In this document: positions 1-8,666 of the stretch, in pieces
Layout of the letters: each line of letters opens with the position of its first letter
Numbering within the stretch: the stretch's first letter is position 1
Source: Mesorhizobium sp. BR1-1-16
Lineage (GTDB): Bacteria > Pseudomonadota > Alphaproteobacteria > Rhizobiales > Kaistiaceae
Direction: 5' to 3'
DNA length: 64,000 nucleotides
Assembly (NCBI RefSeq): GCF_020165495.1
Contig: NZ_JAIUIE010000003.1
Location: forward strand, 62,001-126,000
Notes under the pieces: generated by a model
Databases searched by the model: none
What the model saw: only the letters and a program-made list of their open reading frames with translations
Told to the model about the DNA's origin: nothing
Made by a program: the position numbers and the translations under genes

Positions 1-173
1 CGGGTCGGAATGAGGCCGCCGAGAAAGGCCTCGGCCTGCTTCTCTTCCTCCGCTGTCGGATCATGCAGGTCGACCCAGGCAATCTCCCGCGCCTCCCCGC
101 GCGCGATCGCCTCGACAGGTGGCAACGCAACGACGGTCGGCCCGCGATCGGCAACGGCATAGGCTGTCAGCAT
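1..173 (-). CDS. corA: CorA-family magnesium transporter, N-terminal fragment
   Basis: The complement of the first 173 bases reads from an ATG at 173 and stays open to the window edge. It gives about 57 residues beginning MLTAYAVAD and containing a WVDLHDPTAEEE stretch. That pattern is the usual start of CorA-type Mg2+/Co2+ channels, where this segment begins the cytoplasmic funnel domain. The membrane helices and the GMN selectivity motif lie outside the window, so family membership rests on the N-terminus alone. The gene is read leftwards, divergently from the DUF992 gene at 396, and the 222-base gap between them should hold both promoters. Confidence 0.72.
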   Translation of the reverse strand, partial: MLTAYAVADRGPTVVALPPVEAIARGEAREIAWVDLHDPTAEEEKQAEAFLGGLIPT

Positions 174-395
174 CGACAACTCCGCTAGTGGCTGCAGTCA
201 AAACAAGCCGACTGCTTTCGGCTCGGGTTTACCACAACTCGCGACCGGGCTTGATCGTGCCAACATGGGCTGCGATGACGCAGATCAATGCATCGTGGGA
301 TCAAACACCCGCGGACTGCGTTGACATGGGCTTATACGGGGCTCCAACGGTGTCGCACCCCCCGGCGCGATGCTCGACTTGAAGAGGATTTACCA

Positions 396-911
396 ATGAA
401 GACCGTCTCGCTGAAGATCGCCGCCGCCGCCATGGCTGTCGCCTGTGCTGGTACGCTCGCTCACGCTGCAGACATGTCCGCGCCAGCCCCCTATCAAGAC
501 GACGAGCGCAACGGCGTGAAGATCGGCCTGCTGGAATGCGACATCGGCGGCGGCCTCGGTTACCTGATCGGCTCGGCGAAGGAGGTCTCCTGCACCTTCC
601 GTTCGACCAAGGGCCGTGTCGAGACCTACACAGGGAATATCAAAAAGCTCGGCGTTGATGTCGGCTGGACGCGCGAGGGCAAGCTGCTCTGGGCCGTGTT
701 CGCGCCGGTCGCTGGCTATCACCATGGCGCGCTCTCGGGCCTCTATCTCGGCGCGACGGCAGAGGCGACGGCGATCGTCGGCGTCGGCGCCAACGTCCTT
801 GTCGGCGGAACGGGCGGCTCGATCGCGCTGCAGATGATCAGCGTCACGGGCCAGACCGGCCTGAATGCGGCCGCCGGCGGTGCGGCCCTGACGCTCGTCC
901 CGACCAGCTAA
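396..911 (+). CDS. DUF992 family secreted protein
   Basis: This 171-residue protein begins with a clear Sec signal peptide (residues 1-24, cleavage after AHA). The mature part carries the DUF992 core: VKIGLLECDIGGG near residue 41, two cysteines (C48 and C66) that could form a disulfide in the periplasm, and glycine-rich hydrophobic strands to the end. The ATG at 396 was chosen over an upstream in-frame ATG at 288 because GAAGAGGA lies just before it and the signal peptide starts there. DUF992 proteins are common in Hyphomicrobiales and have no established function. It stands alone, divergent from corA. Confidence 0.88.
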   Translation: MKTVSLKIAAAAMAVACAGTLAHAADMSAPAPYQDDERNGVKIGLLECDIGGGLGYLIGSAKEVSCTFRSTKGRVETYTGNIKKLGVDVGWTREGKLLWAVFAPVAGYHHGALSGLYLGATAEATAIVGVGANVLVGGTGGSIALQMISVTGQTGLNAAAGGAALTLVPTS

Positions 912-1118
912 ACTCGTCCGATCCAGACCGAGATTTCGGCCCGCGCATTCCCCGATGCGCGGGCCGTTTGCATGCGCCATCGCCGTGTCGTGATGGAGAG
1001 CCGGCTTGCCAGCCCCAATATTCCCTGAGACGATCTCGTCGCCGACCGGGCTTCCGGGTCCGGTTCGCGCACCGAAGCATGAGAATGGTCATAGAACATT
1101 TCATGAACGGAGGAAGCG

Positions 1119-3182
1119 ATGACCGAGTCAGTCCACGGCGGCGCCGGCAGAAGAGCCGGCCCCAGGGCGATCGCGCTGGTCGGCCCTTTTGCGAGCGGCA
1201 AGACGACGTTGCTCGAGGCGCTGCTGGCGCGCACCGGCGCTATCCCGCGCCAAGGCAGCGTCACGGCCGGCACATCGATCGGCGATGCTTCGGCGGAAGC
1301 ACGCGCCCATCAGATGAGCGTTGAGCTCAACATCGCCGAAACCGCGTTCCTCGACGACCGCATCACGATCTTCGATTGCCCCGGCTCGGTCGAGTTCGCG
1401 CATGAGGCGGAGGCGGTGCTGGCCGTCGTCGATTGCGCCGTCGTCGTGGTCGAGGCCGACCCGCGCAAGGTCCCTGCACTGCAAACCTGGCTCGGCCTGC
1501 TGGAAGCGCGCGGCATCCCGCGGCTCGTGTTCCTCAACAAGATCGACAAGAGCGACATGGGCGTCGAGGAAGCGCTCGGCCTGATGCAGAAGGCGAGCCG
1601 CGCTCCGCTCCTGCTGCGCCACATCCCCATTCGCCAGAACGACATCGTCACCGGTTTCGTCGACCTCGCCCTCGAACGCGCGTTCCTCTACCGCGAGCAG
1701 GCGCCAAGCGAGGTGATCGACATCTCCGATCCCGACCGCGCCCGCGAGGCAGAGGCGCGTTATGCGATGCTTGAAAAGCTCGCCGACTATGATGACGGGC
1801 TCATGGAGGCACTGTTGGACGACATCGAGCCGGCGCAAGACCATGTCTTCGCCGATCTCGTGCGCGATTTCCGCGACGGGCTGGTCTGCCCGGTGCTGAT
1901 CGGATCGGCGCTGCATGGTCATGGCGTTGGCCGCTTGCTGAAGGCTATCCGCCACGAGGCGCCCGATGTGGCGGACCTCGCCGACCGGCTCGGTCTTTCG
2001 CTTGAGGGCGAACCGGTGGTGCAGATCGTCAAGACCATCAATGCAGGCCATGCCGGCAAGCTTTCGATCGGCCGCGTGCTGCGCGGCGCGATCGACGACG
2101 CCACCGAACTCGCGGGACCAAATGGACCCGTCGGCCGCGTCTCCGGCCTCCTGCGGCCGAGCGGGCAGCAGATGGTGAAACGTGAGACGGTGCAGATCGG
2201 GGAAACGGCTGGCTTCGGCAAGCTCGACGGCGCGGCGACCGGCATGACGTTGGCGGTGGGCAAGTCCGCCCCCGCCCAGCTCGCGCCGCTTGCGGCGGCT
2301 GACCCGGTGATGGCGCTGGCGATCGGCGCAGTCGACCGCAAGGACGAGGCAAAGCTGGCGCTTGCCCTCGCCAAGCTCTCGGAGGAAAGCCCGGCGCTTG
2401 TCGTCGGACAGGATGCGGATACAGGCGAAGTGCGGCTCGGCGGCCAGGGCGAGATGCATCTGCGCGTCGCGATGGAGCGCGTTGCCGCGCGCTTCGGCCT
2501 GTCGGTCGAGCAGCACCAGCCGAGCATTCCCTATCGCGAGACCATCAAGGCCAACGCGACCGTGCGCGGCCGCCACAAGAAACAATCCGGCGGCCATGGC
2601 CAGTTCGGCGACTGCGTGCTCGAAATCCGGCCGCAACCACGCGGCGCCGGCTTCGTGTTCGAGGACGCGATCACCGGCGGCGCCATTCCGCGCAACTACA
2701 TCCCCGCTGTCGAGGCCGGTATCATCGACGCCTTGAAGAAAGGCCCGCTCGGCCATCCGGTCGTCGACGTCGCGGTCCGGCTGACCGATGGCTCCTATCA
2801 CAGCGTCGATTCTTCCGATCAGGCGTTCCGGACGGCGGCGCAAATCGGCATGCGGGAGGCTCTCGAACAGTGCCAGCCCGTGCTGCTCGAACCGGTTCTG
2901 CATGTCTCGATCATGGTCCCGTCTGATACAGCGCCGCGCGTCAACATGATGGTGACGCAGCGACGCGGCCAATTGCTCGGGTTCGATGCGCGCGAGGGAT
3001 GGCCCGGCTGGGATACGGTGGAGGCCGAGATTCCGGAAGCGGAAATGGCCGGCTTCATCATCGAGTTGCGCTCGGCGACATCAGGAGCCGGCAGCTACAC
3101 CGCGCGTTTCGACCATCTCGCCGAACAGACTGGCCGAGCGGCCGCGGCGGACACCCGCAAGTCAAACGCCCGAGCCGCCTGA
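1119..3182 (+). CDS. EF-G-like translational GTPase
   Basis: The 687 residues follow the EF-G domain plan: a GTPase domain (G1 GPFASGKTT at 22-30, G3 DCPG at 86-89, G4 NKID at 140-143), a domain II beta barrel, then domains III-V including the YRETI and GGHGQFGD segments typical of EF-G domain IV. GGAGG at 1109-1113 gives a strong ribosome site for ATG 1119. It is not beside rpsL, rpsG or tuf, and G3 is DCPG where canonical EF-G has DTPG, so it is most likely the second, EF-G-like paralogue found in many bacteria, not the housekeeping fusA. A ribosome-linked role is inferred. Its 3' end overlaps the convergent MFS gene by 21 bases. Confidence 0.88.
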   Translation: MTESVHGGAGRRAGPRAIALVGPFASGKTTLLEALLARTGAIPRQGSVTAGTSIGDASAEARAHQMSVELNIAETAFLDDRITIFDCPGSVEFAHEAEAVLAVVDCAVVVVEADPRKVPALQTWLGLLEARGIPRLVFLNKIDKSDMGVEEALGLMQKASRAPLLLRHIPIRQNDIVTGFVDLALERAFLYREQAPSEVIDISDPDRAREAEARYAMLEKLADYDDGLMEALLDDIEPAQDHVFADLVRDFRDGLVCPVLIGSALHGHGVGRLLKAIRHEAPDVADLADRLGLSLEGEPVVQIVKTINAGHAGKLSIGRVLRGAIDDATELAGPNGPVGRVSGLLRPSGQQMVKRETVQIGETAGFGKLDGAATGMTLAVGKSAPAQLAPLAAADPVMALAIGAVDRKDEAKLALALAKLSEESPALVVGQDADTGEVRLGGQGEMHLRVAMERVAARFGLSVEQHQPSIPYRETIKANATVRGRHKKQSGGHGQFGDCVLEIRPQPRGAGFVFEDAITGGAIPRNYIPAVEAGIIDALKKGPLGHPVVDVAVRLTDGSYHSVDSSDQAFRTAAQIGMREALEQCQPVLLEPVLHVSIMVPSDTAPRVNMMVTQRRGQLLGFDAREGWPGWDTVEAEIPEAEMAGFIIELRSATSGAGSYTARFDHLAEQTGRAAAADTRKSNARAA

Positions 3183-4691
3183 TCCTTCGCCCGCTGGAGC
3201 CGCGCCGGCTTCGTCGCTGGTGAACAGCCACCCGACAAGGCCGGCGAGGAGCGCAAGGACGCCACAGATGACGGTCGCCGCACCAAAGCCGGCGATCGTT
3301 GCGCGCGCCCGCAGTGCCTCGATCGCCGCATCGGCGGCACCTCCGGCCGGCGCGGCGCCGAAACCGAGGGAACGCACGGCTTCCGCTGCCGGGCCGGCTT
3401 CGCCGCGCAGCGCCAGCGCGAAGCCGACGCCGACCGCGAGACCGAGGCTCGCGACTGAAAGGAGACCGGCGACGCGGGCCACGGCATTGTTGATGCCGGA
3501 GGCCGCGCCGCTGCGTCCGGGCGGCGCCGCATTCATCACCGCCGTGGAGAGAGGCGCGACCGTGATGCCCATGCCGAGCCCCATCAGAAGCATCGCCGGC
3601 ACGACGGCCGTTCCATAGCTGCCATTGGCGACCGCCGGCGCCAACGCCAGGAAGGCGAGCCCCGTCAGCAAGGGGCCGACGGTCAGGCAGGGCCGCGTGC
3701 CAAAGCGGTCGGCAAGGCCGCCGCCGAAGCGCGACAGCACGCCCATCACGATGACAAAGGGGATGAACACCGAACCGGCGAGCGCCGCGGGATAGTGATG
3801 CGCCTCGATCAGCGCCGTCGGAAGGAAGAACAGCGCGCCGGACAGAGCGAAATAGAGCAGAAGCGTCAGCGCGTTGACGCCCGAGAACGTGCGGCTGTGA
3901 AAGAGCGCCAGCGGCATCATCGGGTTCGGCGCCCGCTGCTCCCAGAACACGAACACGACCAGCACCAGAATCCCGAGCGCCGCGAGGCCGAGATCGATCG
4001 CAGCGCCGCCGCCGGCCGGGTCTGCGAGAGCGGTCAGCCCATAGGCGGCGAGCCCGAGGCCGAGGACCGCAAGCGCTCCACCGAGCCAATCCATCCGCAG
4101 TCCAACCCGCGTCCCATCCGCTGGAACACGCAGTTGGCAGAGCACCAACGCCGCGACGGCGATCGGCAGATTGATCAGGAAGATCGCCCGCCACGAACCG
4201 TGATCGACCAGGAGGCCCCCGATGACGGGGCCGATTGCTGGCGCGATCGACGCGGCAGCCGCCCAGGTGCCGATCGCCCGGCCACGAACCTTCGGCGGGT
4301 AGTGCGCCGCGATCAGCGCCAGCGAGCCCGGCACCATCAAGGCGCCGCCAACACCCTGGATCGCGCGGGCGATGACCAGGCTTTCCGGCGACCAGGCGAG
4401 ACCACAGGCTGCTGATGCCAACCCGAACAGCGCGATGCCGATCATGAACACCCGCCTCAACCCGAAGGCGTCACCGGCCGCGCCGCCGAGCAGCGTGAAG
4501 GCCGCGAGCGTCAGCGTATAGGCGTTGGCGGTCCACTGTCCCTCGGCAAAGCCGGCACCAATGCCGGAGCGGATCGCCGGCAGGGCGACCGTCACGACCG
4601 AGCCGTCCATGAAGGCCATGCCCGCAGCGAGGATCGTCGCCACCAGCACCGCCCCCGCCGCCCCGGATCCCGCCTTGTCGGTCGCTGTCAT
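3162..4691 (-). CDS. MFS drug:H+ antiporter, DHA2 (14-TM) family
   Basis: The 509-residue protein has about 14 hydrophobic segments and the DHA2 signature DGSVVTVALPAI in TM1, which point to proton-driven efflux of drugs or other hydrophobic compounds across the inner membrane. I set the start at ATG 4691 (MTATDKAG), because the upstream open extension is polar and lacks a ribosome site. The substrate cannot be predicted. The gene is divergent from the DUF1194 gene, with 130 bases between them, and no regulator gene sits next to it. Its stop lies inside the 3' end of the EF-G-like gene. Confidence 0.88.
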   Translation of the reverse strand: MTATDKAGSGAAGAVLVATILAAGMAFMDGSVVTVALPAIRSGIGAGFAEGQWTANAYTLTLAAFTLLGGAAGDAFGLRRVFMIGIALFGLASAACGLAWSPESLVIARAIQGVGGALMVPGSLALIAAHYPPKVRGRAIGTWAAAASIAPAIGPVIGGLLVDHGSWRAIFLINLPIAVAALVLCQLRVPADGTRVGLRMDWLGGALAVLGLGLAAYGLTALADPAGGGAAIDLGLAALGILVLVVFVFWEQRAPNPMMPLALFHSRTFSGVNALTLLLYFALSGALFFLPTALIEAHHYPAALAGSVFIPFVIVMGVLSRFGGGLADRFGTRPCLTVGPLLTGLAFLALAPAVANGSYGTAVVPAMLLMGLGMGITVAPLSTAVMNAAPPGRSGAASGINNAVARVAGLLSVASLGLAVGVGFALALRGEAGPAAEAVRSLGFGAAPAGGAADAAIEALRARATIAGFGAATVICGVLALLAGLVGWLFTSDEAGAAPAGEGSGGSGV

Positions 4692-4821
4692 GCCGATGCC
4701 TCGCACGGTCCCGATCGGCAAAGGCGCGCGAGGCCTTGAGGATCGTCCGAACAACTCTACAGTTGTCCAGACGGCCTTGCATCCCCGGTCTGCGCGAGCT
4801 TTCGCGCAAAAGGAAGAGGAC

Positions 4822-5643
4822 ATGAATCCGGTCCGCTCGCCACTGTGCCTCGCTTTTGGCCTCTCGGCCCTTCTCGCGGTCGCGCAGCCGGCCCAAGCGG
4901 CCGATCTTCCCGTCGATGTCGAACTGGTGCTCGCGGTCGACGTTTCGCGCTCGATGGATGCCGGCGAGCGGGCGATCCAGCGCCAGGGCTATCGCGACGC
5001 GCTGCGCCATCCGGATGTCGTCAGGGCCATTCGCTCGGGCCTCTATGGCCGTATCGCCCTCACCTATTTCGAATGGTCGGGACCAGGCGCCGAACATGTG
5101 ATCGTGCCTTGGAGCCTCATGGAAGATGAGGAAAGCGCCGAAGCGGTTGCCGCCTCCATCGTGCCGTCGCAGGTCAGCGGGCGTTTCGGAACGTCGATTT
5201 CATCGAGCCTTCTCTTCGGCGCGAGCCTCTTCGTCGACAATGGCTTCGCCGGCGAGCGGCAGGTCATCGACGTATCGGGCGATGGACCGAACAATGTCGG
5301 CGAGCCCGTCGTGCCGGCGCGCGAGGCGGTCCTGGCGCGCGGCATCGTTATCAACGGCTTGCCGATCGTCCTGCGTCCCGGCGGCTATGGCGGCTTCGAT
5401 ATCCCCGATCTCGACGGATATTATCGCGACTGCGTGGTCGGCGGTCCCGGCGCGTTCACGATCCCCGTCACATCGACCGATCAGTTCGAAACCGCGATCC
5501 GCCGCAAGCTCATCCAGGAGATCGCCGAGCCGAGGGGCCGCCCAGGCACCCCGCCGCTCATCCGCGTTGCATCCGGCGCGGCGCCCGGCGGCGCCGATTG
5601 CCTCATCGGCGAGGCACGGCGCAACAACTGGATGTCGCGCTAG
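4822..5643 (+). CDS. DUF1194 (von Willebrand A-like) secreted protein
   Basis: The predicted 273-residue protein has a Sec signal peptide ending near residue 27 (AQA), followed by a vWA-type fold. The metal-binding DxSxS motif (DVSRS, residues 40-44) is intact, and later strands such as VIDVSGDGPNN match DUF1194. Such proteins are presumed to bind ligands through a divalent metal in the periplasm; the function is unknown. AGGAAGAGGA directly precedes ATG 4822. A lytic transglycosylase gene follows after 64 bases on the same strand, and the two may be co-transcribed. Confidence 0.86.
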   Translation: MNPVRSPLCLAFGLSALLAVAQPAQAADLPVDVELVLAVDVSRSMDAGERAIQRQGYRDALRHPDVVRAIRSGLYGRIALTYFEWSGPGAEHVIVPWSLMEDEESAEAVAASIVPSQVSGRFGTSISSSLLFGASLFVDNGFAGERQVIDVSGDGPNNVGEPVVPAREAVLARGIVINGLPIVLRPGGYGGFDIPDLDGYYRDCVVGGPGAFTIPVTSTDQFETAIRRKLIQEIAEPRGRPGTPPLIRVASGAAPGGADCLIGEARRNNWMSR

Positions 5644-5707
5644 CATCCCCGTTGCGTCCGGCTCGGCGAATCGCCACTGTCGGCTCCGAATTGGACTTCC
5701 GGACCGG

Positions 5708-6952
5708 GTGATCGCCTTGCGCCTCCTTCTCAATCTCTGCGTCCTGCTCGTTCTCGCCGCGGCCATGCCAGCCCATGCGCAGTCGCGCAACGCCACGGAG
5801 ATCGCCTTTCAGAAATGGCTTTCCGAAACAGTCACGCCCGCGGCGGAGAAGCGTGGCGTCACGGCGTCGACGCTTCAGCGCGCCTTTGCCGGGCTGAAGC
5901 TCGACTGGACGCTGCCGGACCTTGCTCCGCCCGGCCAGCCGGGCCGCGAAGAGCCGCAGCGCCAGGCCGAATTCCAGGGCCCGGCACGCTATTTCGACGA
6001 GGGCAAGGTCAAGTCGCTCGCTCAGGGCGGCCGCAGCCGCTTCAAGACCTGGTCGCGGACGCTGGCGGAAGTCGAGACGCGCTACGGCGTATCGCCCTCG
6101 ATCGTGCTCGCCATCTGGGGCCGCGAGTCGGGCTATGGCGCAGCCAAGCTGCCCTATTCGGCGATCCGGGCGCTGGCGACCGAATCCTTCATGGGCGCCC
6201 GCAAGGAGAACTTCTATCCAGAGCTGCTCGCGGCGTTGGAGATCCTGGAGGGCGACCATATCGCGCTCAACCAGATGAAGAGTTCATGGGCCGGCGCGCT
6301 CGGCCAGCCACAATTCCTGCCATCGAAATATCTGACGACAGCCGTCGACTTCGACAAGAACGGCCGCCGCGACATCTGGAATTCCGTGCCCGATACGCTC
6401 GGCTCCATCGCCAACTACCTGAAGCAGAACGGCTGGCAGCCCGGCGTCGGCTGGGGTTTCGAGGTGGCGCTGCCACCCGAGATCGCCTGCAGCCTTGAAG
6501 GTCCCGACCAGGGCAAGCCCATGTCGGACTGGCTCGCCATGGGGATCCGCAATGCCGACGGATCGCAGATCAACGCCCGCACGCCCAAGCAGATCATGCA
6601 TCTGCTGATGCCGGCTGGCCGCTACGGTCCGGCCTTCCTCGTCTCGGACAATTTCTACGTCTTGAAGTCCTATAACGAGAGCGATCTCTACGCGCTTTTC
6701 ATCGGTCATCTCGCCGACCGCATCCGCTCGAATGCCGGCCCGTTCCTCGGCCGCTGGGCCGATGTCGGCGGCTTCAGGCGCAGCGACGTGCGATCGATGC
6801 AGCAGCGCCTCGAAGCGCGCGGGGTCGATGTCGGCTCGGCCGACGGGCTGGTCGGCTACAAGACCCGCATCGCGGTCGGAGACTGGCAGACCTCGAAGGG
6901 CGTTCCGCCGACTTGCTTCCCCGACGCGGCCCTGCTCAAGCAGATTCGCTGA
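5708..6952 (+). CDS. Lytic murein transglycosylase, MltB family, with C-terminal peptidoglycan-binding domain
   Basis: This 414-residue enzyme starts with a signal peptide (about 24 residues, ending AHA). Its SLT_2/MltB catalytic domain has the active-site glutamate E140 in IWGRESGYGA. Later landmarks include GQPQFLPSKY and the DFDKNGRRDIW stretch, and a PG_binding_1 domain occupies roughly residues 350-400. It should cleave the MurNAc-GlcNAc bond in the periplasm, forming 1,6-anhydro-muropeptides. The GTG at 5708 is preferred because it opens the signal peptide; no strong ribosome site is visible. No lipobox was found, so it is probably soluble. A shorter paralogue lies at 7842. Confidence 0.9.
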   Translation: MIALRLLLNLCVLLVLAAAMPAHAQSRNATEIAFQKWLSETVTPAAEKRGVTASTLQRAFAGLKLDWTLPDLAPPGQPGREEPQRQAEFQGPARYFDEGKVKSLAQGGRSRFKTWSRTLAEVETRYGVSPSIVLAIWGRESGYGAAKLPYSAIRALATESFMGARKENFYPELLAALEILEGDHIALNQMKSSWAGALGQPQFLPSKYLTTAVDFDKNGRRDIWNSVPDTLGSIANYLKQNGWQPGVGWGFEVALPPEIACSLEGPDQGKPMSDWLAMGIRNADGSQINARTPKQIMHLLMPAGRYGPAFLVSDNFYVLKSYNESDLYALFIGHLADRIRSNAGPFLGRWADVGGFRRSDVRSMQQRLEARGVDVGSADGLVGYKTRIAVGDWQTSKGVPPTCFPDAALLKQIR

Positions 6953-7016
6953 TGCGGCGAATTTTCGCTTTCAATCGCCGACATCTTCGGTAAGCTTCTC
7001 TTGTCATCAACAATCG

Positions 7017-7030
7017 AAAGGAGGTGATCC
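7017..7030 (+). promoter_or_regulatory. Extended Shine-Dalgarno complementary to the whole 16S rRNA 3' tail
   Basis: AAAGGAGGTGATCC is a perfect 14-nt complement of the conserved 16S rRNA 3' end (GGATCACCTCCTTT). Seven bases separate its GGAGG core from the GTG at 7032. Most genes in this window show only 4-6 matching bases, so this is an outlier. It could drive very strong initiation, or hold the ribosome on the leader. Confidence 0.8.
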
Positions 7031-7031
7031 T

Positions 7032-7109
7032 GTGTCTCATTGTCGTTCGCCGCGTGGCTTGGTTGCAATGGTCCGGATCTCTGATTTCGTAGGGATTCGT
7101 ACCGCTTGA
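7032..7109 (+). CDS. Short ORF (25 codons), possible leader peptide
   Basis: A GTG at 7032, correctly spaced from a 14-nt perfect anti-16S sequence, opens 25 codons ending at TGA 7107-7109. The peptide starts MSHCRSPRGLVAMV, is basic in its first half, and contains no transmembrane segment. A small stem-loop (7119-7136) and a strong 12-bp hairpin (7153-7180) follow before the YaiI-family gene at 7203. I do not recognise the peptide. The arrangement suits either a translated leader that controls read-through into the next gene or an RNA that acts on ribosomes. The coding call depends mainly on the ribosome site. Confidence 0.5.
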   Translation: MSHCRSPRGLVAMVRISDFVGIRTA

Positions 7110-7152
7110 CCGGCATTGCTTGGCCTACGGGCCGGGTCGCGGTTTGACAATG

Positions 7153-7180
7153 GAAGGGTCGCCCAAGCGGGCGACCCTTC
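7153..7180 (+). terminator. 12-bp hairpin after the short ORF (terminator or attenuator)
   Basis: GAAGGGTCGCCC pairs perfectly with GGGCGACCCTTC around the four-base loop AAGC. The 3' side reads TCTCATTTC, a weak T-run, so termination may be partial. The structure ends 22 bases before the YaiI-family start codon and could attenuate that gene or define the 3' end of a short RNA starting upstream of 7017. Confidence 0.65.
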
Positions 7181-7202
7181 TCATTTCGAGAAGCCTCTTT
7201 TG

Positions 7203-7682
7203 ATGTCCAGGCCGATCCTGATCTATATCGACGCCGACGCCTGCCCGGTGAAGGCCGAGATCTACAAGGTTGCCGAGCGCCACGGCCTCAAGACCTTCGT
7301 GGTCGCCAACAGCTTCATGCAGGTGCCGCGCGATCCGATGATCGAGCGCGTTATCGTGCCCGGCGGCATGAACGTCGCCGATGATTGGATTGCCGAGCGA
7401 GCGGTCGAGGGCGATATCGTCGTGACCTCCGACGTGCCGCTTGCCGACCGTGCGATCAAGGCCGGCGCCGACGTCATCGCCCCCAATGGCCGCCCTTTCA
7501 CCGAAGCCTCGATCGGCATGGCGCTGGCGACGCGCAATCTCATGGAGGATCTGCGCTCGGCGGGCGCCATCACCGGGGGGCCGAAGCCCTTCTCGCCACG
7601 TGACCGCTCGGCCTTCCTGTCAGCGCTGGATCTCGCCATCGTGCGCTTGAAACGTCGCGGCTTCGGTATCGCGACCGCCTGA
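7203..7682 (+). CDS. YaiI/YqxD family protein (DUF188, PIN-like fold)
   Basis: The 159-residue product matches the DUF188 family along its length: [11 protein letters not shown] near the N-terminus, then [23 protein letters not shown], and [12 protein letters not shown]. These aspartate-rich segments resemble the acidic metal-binding cluster of PIN-type nucleases, so a nucleic-acid-processing activity is possible but not demonstrated for the family. The ATG at 7203 aligns with the usual family start. A short-ORF leader with a hairpin lies directly upstream, and only a weak ribosome site is visible. Confidence 0.9.
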   Translation: MSRPILIYIDADACPVKAEIYKVAERHGLKTFVVANSFMQVPRDPMIERVIVPGGMNVADDWIAERAVEGDIVVTSDVPLADRAIKAGADVIAPNGRPFTEASIGMALATRNLMEDLRSAGAITGGPKPFSPRDRSAFLSALDLAIVRLKRRGFGIATA

Positions 7683-7841
7683 GCAGGAATGCAACACCGA
7701 AAGCTTTCAACCGGAAAGTAACCTTGACCGTCTAGGCCTCGTCTTGAACGCGCCGCCCGCCCGTGAGTACTTGGCGCATCGATGGCACCGCGCGCCGCCA
7801 TGGCTATAGGGCGCCGGCCAACAATGAGACGAAGGTAGACC

Positions 7842-8663
7842 ATGATCCGTTCAAAACTTCGCATGCTGATCGCCACGCTGGTCTTCGCTGCCGGCGCGGC
7901 AGGCGCGAACGCGGCCACCTGCAGCAACAACCCGGCCGAGTTTCCCGCCTGGCTCGAGAGCTTCAAGGCAGAGGCGATCGCGAGCGGCATCTCGCCTCGC
8001 GTCGTCCAGGCATCCCTTTCCGGCGTGACCTATGATCCGCGCGTCATCAAGCTCGACCGCAACCAGAAGCACTTCAAGCAGCCCTTCGCGGTCTATTCCG
8101 CCCGCGTCGTTTCAGCCGGACGCGTCGCCCGCGGCAAGAAGCTGATGGCGCAATATGCCAATGCGCTCGCCCGCATCGAGAAGCAATTCGGCGTCCCCGG
8201 CCCGATCCTGATCGCGATCTGGGGCATGGAAACGGATTTCGGCGCCGGCAGCGGCAATATGTCGACCTTCCGCTCGCTGTCGACGCTGGCGTTCGACTGC
8301 CGCCGCACCGATTTCTTCCAGGAGCAGTTGATGGACGCGCTCAAGATCGTCCAGCGCGGCGACCTCGCGCCCGGGGACATGAAGGGCGCCTGGGCCGGTG
8401 AGATCGGCCAGACGCAGTTCATGGCATCCTCCTATGTCCGTTTCGCCATCGATTTCGACGGCAACGGCCATGCCGACCTCCGCCACAGCCCCGTTGACGT
8501 CCTCGCCTCCACGGCGAACTACCTCAAGGGCTATGGCTGGCAGCGGGGCGGCAGCTGGGAAGAAGGCTCGGCCAATTTCAACGTGCTACGGCAGTGGAAC
8601 AAGGCCGAGGTCTATGCCAAGAGTGCGGCGCTCTTTGCCGACAAGCTGGTCGGCAAGCAGTAG
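7842..8663 (+). CDS. Lytic murein transglycosylase, MltB family (short form)
   Basis: This 273-residue enzyme has a signal peptide (about 24 residues, ending ANA) and an SLT_2 domain. The catalytic glutamate is E130 in IWGMETDFGAG; GQTQFMASSY and DFDGNGHADL follow. It lacks the C-terminal peptidoglycan-binding domain of the paralogue at 5708. It is expected to cut glycan strands in the periplasm. The flavoprotein gene at 8667 begins three bases after its stop, suggesting translational coupling. C28 and C149 could pair in the oxidising periplasm. Confidence 0.9.
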   Translation: MIRSKLRMLIATLVFAAGAAGANAATCSNNPAEFPAWLESFKAEAIASGISPRVVQASLSGVTYDPRVIKLDRNQKHFKQPFAVYSARVVSAGRVARGKKLMAQYANALARIEKQFGVPGPILIAIWGMETDFGAGSGNMSTFRSLSTLAFDCRRTDFFQEQLMDALKIVQRGDLAPGDMKGAWAGEIGQTQFMASSYVRFAIDFDGNGHADLRHSPVDVLASTANYLKGYGWQRGGSWEEGSANFNVLRQWNKAEVYAKSAALFADKLVGKQ

Positions 8664-8666
8664 CGC

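Noticed and set aside
1128-2972. Long open frame on the strand opposite the EF-G-like gene
   Set aside because: It is rich in Arg, Ala, Asp and His, has no recognisable domain, and mirrors a real EF-G gene; high GC content creates such antisense frames.
7017-7030. Fragment of a 16S rRNA gene on the minus strand
   Set aside because: Only the last 14 bases match; neighbouring bases do not continue into 16S sequence, so it is not a displaced rRNA gene end.
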